Shown: piece by piece, positions 1-7,458 of the stretch
Layout: each line of letters opens with the position of its first letter
Numbering within the stretch: position 1 is the first letter of the stretch
Assembly (NCBI GenBank): GCA_002409975.1
Contig: DHOO01000069.1
Coordinates: 7,584 to 22,322 of the forward strand
Length of the DNA stretch: 14,739 bases
Direction: 5' to 3'
DNA from: Firmicutes bacterium UBA5388
Lineage (GTDB): Bacteria > Bacillota > UBA4882 > UBA10575
The notes under the pieces: generated by a model
The model's input: the letters and a program-made list of their open reading frames with translations, nothing else
The model's database searches: none
Told to the model about the DNA's origin: nothing
Program-made: the position numbers and the translations under genes

Positions 1-3
1 AGT

Positions 4-483
4 ATGGCTCAAGTTACCCTAGCGGTTTTAGTGCGCAACGAACCGGGTGTGCTTTCAAGGGTTTCCGGCCTCTTTACCCGTCGCGGTTATAACATTCATA
101 GTCTCGCCGTAGGACCTACCGAGGATGAAAAAGTCTCCCGCATTACCATTGTGGTTAAAGAAGAAGAAAAACGTCTCGAACAGGTAATCAAGCAACTCCA
201 CAAACTGGTGGATGTACTAAAGATAACTGATTTAACCAATGCAGAGCGGGTAGAAAGAGAGATGGCTCTTATTAAGGTTCACGGCGAAAAACGTTCGGAG
301 ATTTTACAGATAGTGGATATCTTCAGAGCCAAAATTGTGGATGTCAGTCCCAAAGAGGTTATGGTAGAGGTAACAGGTGATACCGATAAGGTAGATGCTT
401 TGATTTATATGCTTGACAGTTACGGAATCACGGAAATTGTTCGGACCGGAAAAATTGCTCTGGCGCGAAGTGTGAAAAATTAA
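4..483 (+). CDS. ilvN: Acetolactate synthase small (regulatory) subunit
   Basis: This is the regulatory subunit of acetohydroxyacid synthase, which makes 2-acetolactate and 2-aceto-2-hydroxybutyrate in valine, leucine and isoleucine synthesis in the cytoplasm. The 159-aa product has the family's usual length. Residues about 3-75 form an ACT domain containing NEPGVLSRVSGLF and RRGYNIHSL. Residues N12, G15 and N30 match the positions that bind the feedback inhibitor valine in the E. coli IlvH/IlvN family, so valine inhibition is likely (inference). The C-terminal half (about 80-157) is the second regulatory domain, with VHGEKRSEI and YGITEIVRTGKIAL. The ATG at 4 gives the normal family N-terminus; its ribosome binding site lies outside the window. 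The catalytic subunit gene ilvB is expected immediately upstream but is not visible. ilvC follows after 13 nt. The symbol ilvH would be equally acceptable. Confidence 0.95.
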   Translation: MAQVTLAVLVRNEPGVLSRVSGLFTRRGYNIHSLAVGPTEDEKVSRITIVVKEEEKRLEQVIKQLHKLVDVLKITDLTNAERVEREMALIKVHGEKRSEILQIVDIFRAKIVDVSPKEVMVEVTGDTDKVDALIYMLDSYGITEIVRTGKIALARSVKN

Positions 484-496
484 GGAGGGTTTTGAA

Positions 497-1489
497 ATGG
501 CAAAGCTTTACTATGACAAAGATGCTGATTTAGGGTTACTAAACGGTAAGAAAGTGGCGGTTATCGGTTATGGCTCTCAGGGTCATGCCCAAGCTCAGAA
601 CTTGCGTGATAGCGGAGTGGAGGTCATAGTGGCTCAAAGACCAAATTCAGTCAACTATGATTTAGCTCTCTCCCATGGTTTCAAACCGGTGAGTGTGAAA
701 GAAGCAGCCGAAGCTGCCGATGTAATTCAGATCTTGTTGCCCGATGAAAAACAACCAACCGTCTATAAAGAAGATATTGCCCCCTTCCTCAAGAAAGGTA
801 AGGCTCTCGCCTTTTCCCATGGCTTTAACATCCACTTCAATCAGATCAAACCACCTAAGGAAGTAGATGTTTTTATGGTAGCGCCCAAAGGACCGGGACA
901 TTTAGTCAGACGCCAGTTTGAAGAAAAAAGAGGTGTGCCGGCTCTGGTTGCGGTCTATCAAAACCCATCCAAAGAGGCTTTCGATTTAGCCCTGGCCTAT
1001 GCCAAAGGTATTGGGGCTACCAGAGCGGGTGTCTTGGAGACCACTTTTAAAGAGGAGACAGAGACCGATCTTTTCGGCGAGCAGGCAGTGCTATGCGGAG
1101 GCATGACAGCTTTAGTAAAAGCCGGTTTTGAGACTTTGGTAAAAGCCGGTTATCAGCCAGAAGTAGCTTATTTTGAATGCTTGCATGAAATGAAGTTAAT
1201 TGTGGATTTGATGTATGAAGGCGGCATGAGCAATATGCGCTACTCTATAAGTGATACAGCTGAATACGGAGATCTTACGGTAGGACCTAAAATCATCGGT
1301 CCGGAAGCAAAAGCTGCTATGTCAGAAACCTTAAAAAGAATTCAAGAAGGCGATTTTGCTAGAGAGTGGATTTTGGAAAATCAAGCAGGCAGGCCCAGAT
1401 TCGAAGCTCTAAGATGCCAAAACCGTGAACATCAAATTGAAGAAGTAGGTAAAAACCTCCGCCAGATGATGGCCTGGATTAAAAAATAA
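497..1489 (+). CDS. ilvC: Ketol-acid reductoisomerase (class I)
   Basis: The enzyme isomerises and reduces acetolactate or acetohydroxybutyrate to the dihydroxy acids of the valine and isoleucine pathways, using Mg2+ and NAD(P)H. The 330 aa are typical of the short class I form. The Rossmann domain has GYGSQGHAQAQNL at residues 24-36, followed by FSHGFNIHF with the conserved catalytic-region histidine, and APKGPGH. The C-terminal helical domain carries the metal ligands in ETDLFGEQ (D191 and E195) and FECLHEMKLIVDLMYEGG. GGAGGG at 484-489 lies 7 nt before the ATG and directly follows the ilvN stop. The loop that reads the cofactor phosphate is odd: AQRPNSVN at residues 46-53, with Asn where NADPH enzymes of this class usually have Ser. 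Cofactor preference is therefore uncertain. Identity is not in doubt. Confidence 0.97.
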   Translation: MAKLYYDKDADLGLLNGKKVAVIGYGSQGHAQAQNLRDSGVEVIVAQRPNSVNYDLALSHGFKPVSVKEAAEAADVIQILLPDEKQPTVYKEDIAPFLKKGKALAFSHGFNIHFNQIKPPKEVDVFMVAPKGPGHLVRRQFEEKRGVPALVAVYQNPSKEAFDLALAYAKGIGATRAGVLETTFKEETETDLFGEQAVLCGGMTALVKAGFETLVKAGYQPEVAYFECLHEMKLIVDLMYEGGMSNMRYSISDTAEYGDLTVGPKIIGPEAKAAMSETLKRIQEGDFAREWILENQAGRPRFEALRCQNREHQIEEVGKNLRQMMAWIKK

Positions 1490-1508
1490 ACCTAGGGAGG
1501 AATCTCTC

Positions 1509-3053
1509 TTGCAAGAAAAGGTCGAAATCTTGGATACGACTTTAAGAGATGGCGAACAATCCCCCGGCATTAACTTAAATGCGAAAGAAAAAGTGGAGAT
1601 TGCTAAAGCCCTAGAGAGGTTAGGGGTAGATACCATCGAAGCCGGCTTTCCCATCTCCTCTCCCAGCAACTTCCAGGCGGTTATGGCTGTGGCTGAAGAA
1701 GTCAGCTGTTATGTAGCGGCTCTTGCCAGAGCTGTACCCAAAGATATAGAAGCCGCCGCCAAAGCGCTTAAGCCGGCCAAAAAACCGGTAATCCATACCT
1801 TTATCGCTTCCTCGCCGATTCATATGCAGTATAAGCTGAGACTACAGCCTGATGAAGTTTTGAAAAAAGCAGTTGAAGCGGTTAAAATGGCTAAAGATTT
1901 CGGGGCCAGAGTAGAGTTTTCCGCTGAAGATGCCACCCGCAGCGACTGGTGTTTTTTAAAAGATCTCACCGAGGCTGTCATTGATGCCGGGGCGGATGTT
2001 ATCAATATTCCGGATACAGTTGGTTATACCATGCCCTGGGAATATGAAAAACTGCTTAGCTACCTATTAACAGAGGTCAAAGATATAGAGAATGTTATTC
2101 TTTCCGTTCACTGTCATAACGATTTAGGTCTGGCGGTAGCCAACACCCTAACCGCTATTAAAGCCGGTGCCAGGCAGGTGGAGTGTACCATAAACGGCAT
2201 CGGGGAGAGAGCGGGTAATGCCTCCTTAGAGGAAATAGTTATGGCCCTTAAGGTCAGAGGCGATCAATATAATAAGGAAAGTCAGATCTTATCCGAGCGA
2301 CTCTATCAGACCTCAAGACTGGTTTCAAATCTCACCGGTTACCCGCTGCCAAGAAACAAAGCCATCGTAGGTGAGAATGCTTTTGCCCACGAATCCGGTA
2401 TCCATCAAGACGGGGTATTAAAGGAAAAAAGCACCTATGAGATTATCAAGCCCGAGTCGGTAGGCTTTCCCCAAACCAAACTGGTTTTAGGTAAACATTC
2501 AGGTCGGCATGCCTTTAAGGAAAGACTCCAGGAGCTTGGCTATTCTTTAAGCGAGGAAGAGATCGAAACCGCCTTTGCACGCTTTATCGAACTGGCTGAC
2601 CGCAAAAAAACAGTTCATGATAAGGATCTCGAAGCCCTGCTTTCGATACAGGCTACCCGAGTTTTGGCTAAATTCGAACTTCTTGAACTACAGGTTCTAT
2701 CAGGCAATGATGCTATGGCTTTAGTCAAGCTAAAAAAACTAAATGGCTCAAGCGAAAGTACAGAAATTATCAAAGAGGCCGCCACCGGAGATGGTGCCGT
2801 AGATGCTGTTTATAAAGCCCTAGAAAGAGCAGCAGGCTTGGAGGTAACACTTCTTCGTTATCAGCTAGAATCAACCACTGCCGGCACCGATTCTTTTGGT
2901 GAGGTAATGGTAAGTATTGGGTATAATGATAAAACCTACCTTGGCAGAGGCTTACACAATGATGTAATAAGAGCCAGTGCCGAAGCTTATCTGCAGGCCC
3001 TAAACCGCATTTTTGCCGAAGGGAGTGAAGAAGATGGGGCAGACTTTAGCTGA
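1509..3053 (+). CDS. leuA: 2-Isopropylmalate synthase
   Basis: This enzyme condenses acetyl-CoA with 2-ketoisovalerate, the first committed step of leucine synthesis. The 514-aa product starts with a TIM-barrel catalytic domain (about residues 4-270). It carries DTTLRDGEQSPG with the metal ligand D14, HCHNDLG with H201 and H203, and NGIGERAGNASLEE with N237; these match the E. coli LeuA metal and active-site positions. HESGIHQDG follows in the linker region. Residues about 380-510 look like the LeuA allosteric (leucine-binding) domain, so leucine feedback is expected from family knowledge. The start is TTG at 1509: GGGAGG at 1495-1500 lies 8 nt upstream and the product begins at the normal family position. 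The 3' end overlaps leuC by 20 nt, suggesting coupled translation. Length and motifs fit LeuA rather than homocitrate synthase. Confidence 0.95.
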   Translation: MQEKVEILDTTLRDGEQSPGINLNAKEKVEIAKALERLGVDTIEAGFPISSPSNFQAVMAVAEEVSCYVAALARAVPKDIEAAAKALKPAKKPVIHTFIASSPIHMQYKLRLQPDEVLKKAVEAVKMAKDFGARVEFSAEDATRSDWCFLKDLTEAVIDAGADVINIPDTVGYTMPWEYEKLLSYLLTEVKDIENVILSVHCHNDLGLAVANTLTAIKAGARQVECTINGIGERAGNASLEEIVMALKVRGDQYNKESQILSERLYQTSRLVSNLTGYPLPRNKAIVGENAFAHESGIHQDGVLKEKSTYEIIKPESVGFPQTKLVLGKHSGRHAFKERLQELGYSLSEEEIETAFARFIELADRKKTVHDKDLEALLSIQATRVLAKFELLELQVLSGNDAMALVKLKKLNGSSESTEIIKEAATGDGAVDAVYKALERAAGLEVTLLRYQLESTTAGTDSFGEVMVSIGYNDKTYLGRGLHNDVIRASAEAYLQALNRIFAEGSEEDGADFS

Positions 3054-4293
3054 AAAAATACTGGCGAGTCACAGTAGCAAATCTACGGTTAGACCCAATG
3101 ATTTTGTGATGGCTAAAGTTGATCTGGTCTTAGGCAATGACATTACAGCTCCGGTTGCGATTAACGAATTTTTGCGCCTCGAGGCTAAAAAAGTTTTTAA
3201 TAAAGAAAAAATTGCTTTGGTTTGCGATCATTTTACTCCCAATAAAGATATTCAAGCTGCCGAGCAGGTCAAATATGTGCGTGAGTTTGCCCGCAAACAC
3301 GAAATCACTCATTTTTATGACGTGGGTTTAATGGGTATTGAGCACTGTTTAATCCCGGAGCTGGGTTTGGCCAAACCCGGAGATTTAATTATCGGAGCCG
3401 ACTCGCATACCTGTACCTATGGTGCGCTAGGCGCTTTTGCCACCGGGGTAGGTTCTACCGATATGGCCTCGGCCATGGCTCTGGGCAAGGCCTGGTTTAG
3501 AGTACCGCTTACCCAAAGATTTAATTATACCGGAAAACTAAAGCTCTTTGTGTCAGGCAAGGATCTCATCCTTTATACCCTCGGGGTAATCGGCGTTGAC
3601 GGAGCCAGATATCAGGCCATGGAATTTGGAGGAAAGACCATAGACGATCTTTCGGTTGAAGCCAGACTGACTATGGCCAATATGGCTATAGAAGCCGGAG
3701 CAAAGGCCGGTCTTTTTGCCGCTGATAAAAAAACAGTTGCGTTTCTAAAATCAGCCGGCCAAAATGTCGCTGAGATTAAACCCGATCCAGATGCTTCCTA
3801 TTATAAGGTCTATGACTTTGATGTCTCTGAGCTTGAACCGCAAGTGGCTTTTCCGCATTTGCCGGAAAATTCCAAAAACGTAGGTGAGGCTAAGGGGATT
3901 AAAATTGATCAGGTGGTTATCGGTTCTTGTACCAATGGGAGGATTGAGGATTTAAGAGAAGCCGCTTTTATCTTAAGAGGCCGAAAAGTCAATAAAAATG
4001 TGCGTTTAATTGTGATTCCGGGGACGCAAAAGATCTACCTGCAGGCAATGGCCGAGGGTCTTTTGCAAACTTTTGTGGAAGCCGGGGCCGCGGTTAGCAC
4101 ACCTACCTGTGGTCCATGTCTCGGTGGGCATATGGGTATTTTGGCCAGTGGCGAGGTGGCTCTTTCCACGACTAACCGCAACTTTGTCGGCCGGATGGGT
4201 CATCCGCGAAGTGAGGTTTATCTCTCGGGACCATATGTGGCAGCAGCATCAGCTGTAGCCGGAGAGATAATCCATCCCAAGGAGGTGCTCTAG
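3034..4293 (+). CDS. leuC: 3-Isopropylmalate dehydratase large subunit
   Basis: This is the [4Fe-4S] catalytic subunit of isopropylmalate isomerase, an aconitase-family enzyme that works with LeuD. The 419 aa match the prokaryotic/archaeal-type LeuC (about 420 aa) rather than the longer E. coli type (about 466 aa). Cluster ligands are C299 in IGSCTNGR and C359 and C362 in TPTCGPCLGG. GADSHTCTYGALGAFATGVGS is also diagnostic. The ATG at 3034 is preferred over an in-frame TTG at 3013, because it gives the normal N-terminus (MGQTLAEKIL) and GGGAG at 3021-3025 sits at usable distance. The start lies inside the last 20 nt of leuA. Members of this subfamily often accept citramalate as well as isopropylmalate; with cimA in the operon, this enzyme may do both (inference). 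Confidence 0.95.
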   Translation: MGQTLAEKILASHSSKSTVRPNDFVMAKVDLVLGNDITAPVAINEFLRLEAKKVFNKEKIALVCDHFTPNKDIQAAEQVKYVREFARKHEITHFYDVGLMGIEHCLIPELGLAKPGDLIIGADSHTCTYGALGAFATGVGSTDMASAMALGKAWFRVPLTQRFNYTGKLKLFVSGKDLILYTLGVIGVDGARYQAMEFGGKTIDDLSVEARLTMANMAIEAGAKAGLFAADKKTVAFLKSAGQNVAEIKPDPDASYYKVYDFDVSELEPQVAFPHLPENSKNVGEAKGIKIDQVVIGSCTNGRIEDLREAAFILRGRKVNKNVRLIVIPGTQKIYLQAMAEGLLQTFVEAGAAVSTPTCGPCLGGHMGILASGEVALSTTNRNFVGRMGHPRSEVYLSGPYVAAASAVAGEIIHPKEVL

Positions 4294-4296
4294 AAA

Positions 4297-4800
4297 ATGA
4301 CAATAACAGGTCGTGTTTTTCTCTTTGGCCATGATATTGATACCGATGCCATTATTCCGGCTCGCTATCTAAACAGCTTTGAATTAGAACACCTTAAAAA
4401 ACACTGTATGGAAGATGCAGATCCTAGTTTTGCAGCTAAGGTAAAGCCAGGAGATATTATGGTAGCCGGCAAGAATTTTGGCTGCGGTTCATCAAGAGAG
4501 CATGCTCCTTTGGCCATAAAAGCAGCCGGAATCAGTTGTGTCATTGCTGAGTCTTTTGCCCGCATCTTTTACCGCAATGCTATTAATATCGGTCTGCCTA
4601 TATTGGAAGTTTCTTTAGAAGGATTGGTAAAAGATGGAGATCTAATCTCAGTTAATCTTGAAAATGGCACCGTTTTTGTAAAAGATAAAGAGCTAAAAGC
4701 TCAGGCCTTTCCTGAAGAACTCATGGCTATTATTAGAGCGGGTGGTTTGATTAACTATGTAAAAAAAGAGCTGAAGGCAGGTGAAACTTATGCCAAATAA
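4297..4800 (+). CDS. leuD: 3-Isopropylmalate dehydratase small subunit
   Basis: This is the small swivel-domain subunit that pairs with LeuC to interconvert 2- and 3-isopropylmalate. The 167-aa product fits the short LeuD type that partners the 420-aa LeuC form. Signature sequences are GHDIDTDAIIPARYL near residues 11-25 and NFGCGSSREHAP at 60-71, the substrate-recognition loop region of aconitase-like swivel domains. The ribosome binding site AAGGAGGTG (4279-4287) is embedded in the end of leuC, 9 nt before the ATG; only 3 nt separate the genes. The 3' end overlaps leuB by 11 nt. The product probably also handles citramalate, given the operon context (inference). Confidence 0.95.
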   Translation: MTITGRVFLFGHDIDTDAIIPARYLNSFELEHLKKHCMEDADPSFAAKVKPGDIMVAGKNFGCGSSREHAPLAIKAAGISCVIAESFARIFYRNAINIGLPILEVSLEGLVKDGDLISVNLENGTVFVKDKELKAQAFPEELMAIIRAGGLINYVKKELKAGETYAK

Positions 4801-5842
4801 CACCAAAAAGATTGCTCTTATACCAGGTGATGGGATAGGTAAAGAGGTGATACCCATTGCCTTTGAGGTGGTTAAAAAAGCTACGACTCTTGAGCTAAAG
4901 GCACAAAACTTTGCTCTGGGGAGCGAACGTTATCTGCAAACGGGAGAGCTTTTCCCGGAGGCAGAGAAAAAAGCTTTACAGGATTTTGACGCTGTATTCT
5001 TAGGAGCCTTAGGCGATCCCAGGGTAAAACCCGGTATTTTGGAAAGAGGGATTCTTTTAACCCTGCGTTTCGAATTCGATCAATATGCCAATTTAAGACC
5101 TCTAAAGCTTTACCGTAAAGACCTTACTCCTCTAAAGAATGCTGCTGATATTGATGTGATGTTTTTTAGAGAAAACACCGAAGATCTATATATAGGGGCC
5201 GGAGGAGTATTAAAAAAGGGTACAGCCGATGAGGTGGCGTTGCAGGAGCTAGTGCAGACCAGAAAAGGTGTGGAAAGAATAATAAGGTATGCCTTTGAGT
5301 GGGCCAAAAGCAAAGGTCGCCAGAAAGTCACCTTAATTGATAAGTGCAATGTGCTTACCTATGCTCATGATCTGTGGCAAAGGGTCTTTTGGGAAGTAGC
5401 GAGTGAATATTCTTCCTTGGAAAAAGATCATTTGCTGGTAGATGCAGCGGCCATGAAAATGGTTCTAGCTCCGGAGAGTTTAGATGTAGTGGTTACTACC
5501 AACATGTTTGGCGATATCCTCACCGACCTCGGGGCTGCAATCTGTGGAGGCCTGGGTCTGGCGGCATCTGGTAATATCAATCCTGAAGGTCTTTCCATGT
5601 TTGAACCGGTCCATGGTTCAGCTCCCGATATTGCTGGCAAAAACATCGCCAATCCTCTGGCCACAGTTTTAGCGGGAGCGATGATGCTGGAGCATTTAGG
5701 TGATAACCGGGGAGCTTGTAAAATAGAAGAGGCCGTGGTTTGGGTTTTAGAACACAAAAAGGTCACTCCTGAGCTAGGAGGGACGCTTTCATCAACCGAG
5801 GTTGGCGAGGCGCTTTTAGCTTATTTGGAGGGAAAAGTGTGA
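4790..5842 (+). CDS. leuB: 3-Isopropylmalate dehydrogenase (isocitrate/isopropylmalate dehydrogenase family)
   Basis: This NAD-dependent beta-decarboxylating dehydrogenase converts 3-isopropylmalate to 2-ketoisocaproate. ALIPGDGIGKEV lies at the N-terminus, followed by LRFEFDQYANLRPLKLY and RENTEDLYIGAGG. K185 lies in IDKCNVLTYAHDLW, and the metal-binding aspartates D242 and D246 lie in MFGDILTDLGAA. FEPVHGSAPDIAGKNIANP is the cofactor-binding end. The FDQYANLRP segment and the one-residue-longer substrate loop resemble the tartrate dehydrogenase-like branch of the family more than Thermus or E. coli LeuB (recalled comparison, not computed). Operon position argues for LeuB function, probably also on 3-methylmalate from the citramalate route. 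ATG 4790 (350 aa) is chosen over an in-frame GTG at 4781, because AGGCAGGTG at 4775-4783 lies 6 nt before the ATG. It overlaps leuD by 11 nt and cimA by 4 nt. Confidence 0.88.
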   Translation: MPNNTKKIALIPGDGIGKEVIPIAFEVVKKATTLELKAQNFALGSERYLQTGELFPEAEKKALQDFDAVFLGALGDPRVKPGILERGILLTLRFEFDQYANLRPLKLYRKDLTPLKNAADIDVMFFRENTEDLYIGAGGVLKKGTADEVALQELVQTRKGVERIIRYAFEWAKSKGRQKVTLIDKCNVLTYAHDLWQRVFWEVASEYSSLEKDHLLVDAAAMKMVLAPESLDVVVTTNMFGDILTDLGAAICGGLGLAASGNINPEGLSMFEPVHGSAPDIAGKNIANPLATVLAGAMMLEHLGDNRGACKIEEAVVWVLEHKKVTPELGGTLSSTEVGEALLAYLEGKV

Positions 5843-7434
5843 GAATTACCATCTATGATACAACCCTGCGTGATGGTACTCAAAGAGAAGGTTTATCGCT
5901 TTTGGCTGAAGATAAACTGAAATTAGCCAAAAAACTGGATGGTTTTGGGGTGGATTATATTGAAGGTGGCTGGCCTGGCTCTAACCCCAAAGATCTTGAG
6001 TTTTTCCGGAAGATTAACACCGTCAAGTTTAACCATGCTAAACTCGCGGCCTTTGGTAGTACCAGACGACCGGGGAATCAAACGGATCAAGACCCTGTTT
6101 TACTGAATCTACTCGCTGTAAATACACCTGTGGTAGCCATCTTCGGCAAAAGTTGGGGGTTCCATGTTGAGGAAGTGCTACGCGTCCCTTTAGCGGAAAA
6201 TCTCGTAATTATTGAAGATTCGGTCCGTTTTTTGAAGAGTCATGATAAAGAAGTTGTCTATGATGCAGAACACTTTTTTGATGGATATAAGGATAATCCC
6301 TCCTATGCTTTAGAAACTCTAAAAGCTGCCCTCCGTGGCGGCGCCGACTCTCTGGTGCTTTGTGACACCAATGGTGGGACTTTACCTTTAGAATTTATCG
6401 AAATCTTTCAAGCTATCCGTAAAGAGTTCTCCTCTCCCCTGGGTGTTCATATTCACAACGACGGGGGAATGGCTACGGCGATCTCGATCATTGCCGCTCA
6501 GCAAGGAGCAACCCAGATCCAAGGAACCTTTAATGGTTATGGGGAACGGTGTGGGAATGCTAACTTTAATACAATTATTCCTTCCCTTCTTCTCAAATTA
6601 GGTTTTGATGCTCCCGTTAAACAAAACCTCACGATGCTAACGGAGACGTCCCGTTTAATATCGGAACTTTCTAATTTACCCCATGATGAAAGACAACCGT
6701 ATGTGGGGTCTTCGGCTTTTGCTCATAAAGCTGGTATGCATATCGATGCGATCAAAAAAAATTCAGGCACCTTTGAACATATTGATCCTTCTTCTGTTGG
6801 CAATCGCCGCCGTTTTCTCCTTTCCGAGCAAGCGGGACGAAGCACCATTCTCCTTAAAGCACAGGACTTGATCCCTGATTTAACAAAAGATGACCCGCGC
6901 GTTCAAGAACTAACAGATAAGCTGAAACTTCTTGAACACCTGGGTTATCAGTTTGAAGCTGCCGAAGCTTCCTTTGAATTGTTGATTAAAAAAGCCTTTA
7001 ACCTTTACAACAAGACCTTTTCGCTAGGTGGTTTTAGAATAATTGTGGAAAAAAAGGGAGATGAACCTGTTTTTTCTGAAGCTACGATTAAAGTAACGGT
7101 TGATGGGGAAGAAGAACTAACAACCGCTGAAGGAGATGGACCTGTTAATGCCCTGGATTGCGCGATCAGAAAAGCGTTACGCCGCTTTTATCCCCAAATT
7201 ACTACTTTTCAATTGACGGATTATAAAGTACGCGTTTTAGAAGAAAATCGAGGTACTGAGGCGGTGGTTCGCGTCTTAATCCAGACGACTGATGGGCGCC
7301 ATAGCTGGGGGACAGTGGGCGCTTCTGCCAATATAATCGAAGCTAGCTGGCAGGCTTTAGCGGACAGTATCCAATATGGAATCCACAAATCTAGTATTAA
7401 AGGGCAACAACCTTGTCCAGAAGAAAACAGCTGA
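5839..7434 (+). CDS. cimA: Citramalate synthase
   Basis: This enzyme condenses acetyl-CoA with pyruvate to (R)-citramalate, opening a threonine-independent route to 2-ketobutyrate and isoleucine. The 531 aa match the long bacterial citramalate synthase family (TIGR00977-like). Its LeuA-related barrel has YDTTLRDGTQREGLS with D12, a WPGSNPKD motif, HIHNDGG with H204 and H206, and NGYGERCGNANFN. HKAGMHIDAI marks the linker, and about residues 400-520 form the regulatory domain. It is clearly distinct from the LeuA upstream. The GTG start at 5839 overlaps the leuB stop (GTGA) and is preceded by GGAGGG at 5827-5832, so translation is coupled to leuB. The last five codons and the stop lie inside a 17-bp inverted repeat that is shared with the convergent gene. 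Homocitrate synthase is the main alternative but fits the motifs less well. Confidence 0.9.
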   Translation: MRITIYDTTLRDGTQREGLSLLAEDKLKLAKKLDGFGVDYIEGGWPGSNPKDLEFFRKINTVKFNHAKLAAFGSTRRPGNQTDQDPVLLNLLAVNTPVVAIFGKSWGFHVEEVLRVPLAENLVIIEDSVRFLKSHDKEVVYDAEHFFDGYKDNPSYALETLKAALRGGADSLVLCDTNGGTLPLEFIEIFQAIRKEFSSPLGVHIHNDGGMATAISIIAAQQGATQIQGTFNGYGERCGNANFNTIIPSLLLKLGFDAPVKQNLTMLTETSRLISELSNLPHDERQPYVGSSAFAHKAGMHIDAIKKNSGTFEHIDPSSVGNRRRFLLSEQAGRSTILLKAQDLIPDLTKDDPRVQELTDKLKLLEHLGYQFEAAEASFELLIKKAFNLYNKTFSLGGFRIIVEKKGDEPVFSEATIKVTVDGEEELTTAEGDGPVNALDCAIRKALRRFYPQITTFQLTDYKVRVLEENRGTEAVVRVLIQTTDGRHSWGTVGASANIIEASWQALADSIQYGIHKSSIKGQQPCPEENS

Positions 7435-7458
7435 TCACTTTTCAGCTGTTTTCTTCTG
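7418..7458. terminator. Bidirectional terminator spanning two convergent stop codons
   Basis: CAGAAGAAAACAGCTGA at 7418-7434 is perfectly complementary to 7442-7458, with a 7-nt loop (7435-7441). The A-rich and T-rich outer arms give a U-rich tail in both directions, as in bidirectional intrinsic terminators. The repeat includes the TGA stops of both cimA (7432-7434, + strand) and the rhomboid gene (7442-7444, - strand). The GC content of the stem is modest, so termination strength is uncertain. Confidence 0.75.

Noticed and set aside
1..3. Possible T-box or attenuator leader for the ilv-leu operon
   Set aside because: The window begins 3 nt before ilvN, so any leader lies upstream and cannot be seen.
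1115..1151. Direct repeat GTAAAAGCCGGTT at 1115-1127 and 1139-1151 in ilvC
   Set aside because: It encodes VKAGFETLVKAGY, a segment that is conserved in the reductoisomerase family, so the repeat follows from the protein sequence.
5428..5766. 112-codon open frame on the - strand inside leuB
   Set aside because: It is antisense to strongly conserved leuB sequence, with no ribosome binding site or recognisable product; it is a shadow frame. The same applies to the other opposite-strand and shifted frames inside ilvC, leuA, leuC, cimA, gluP, spoVT and mfd.
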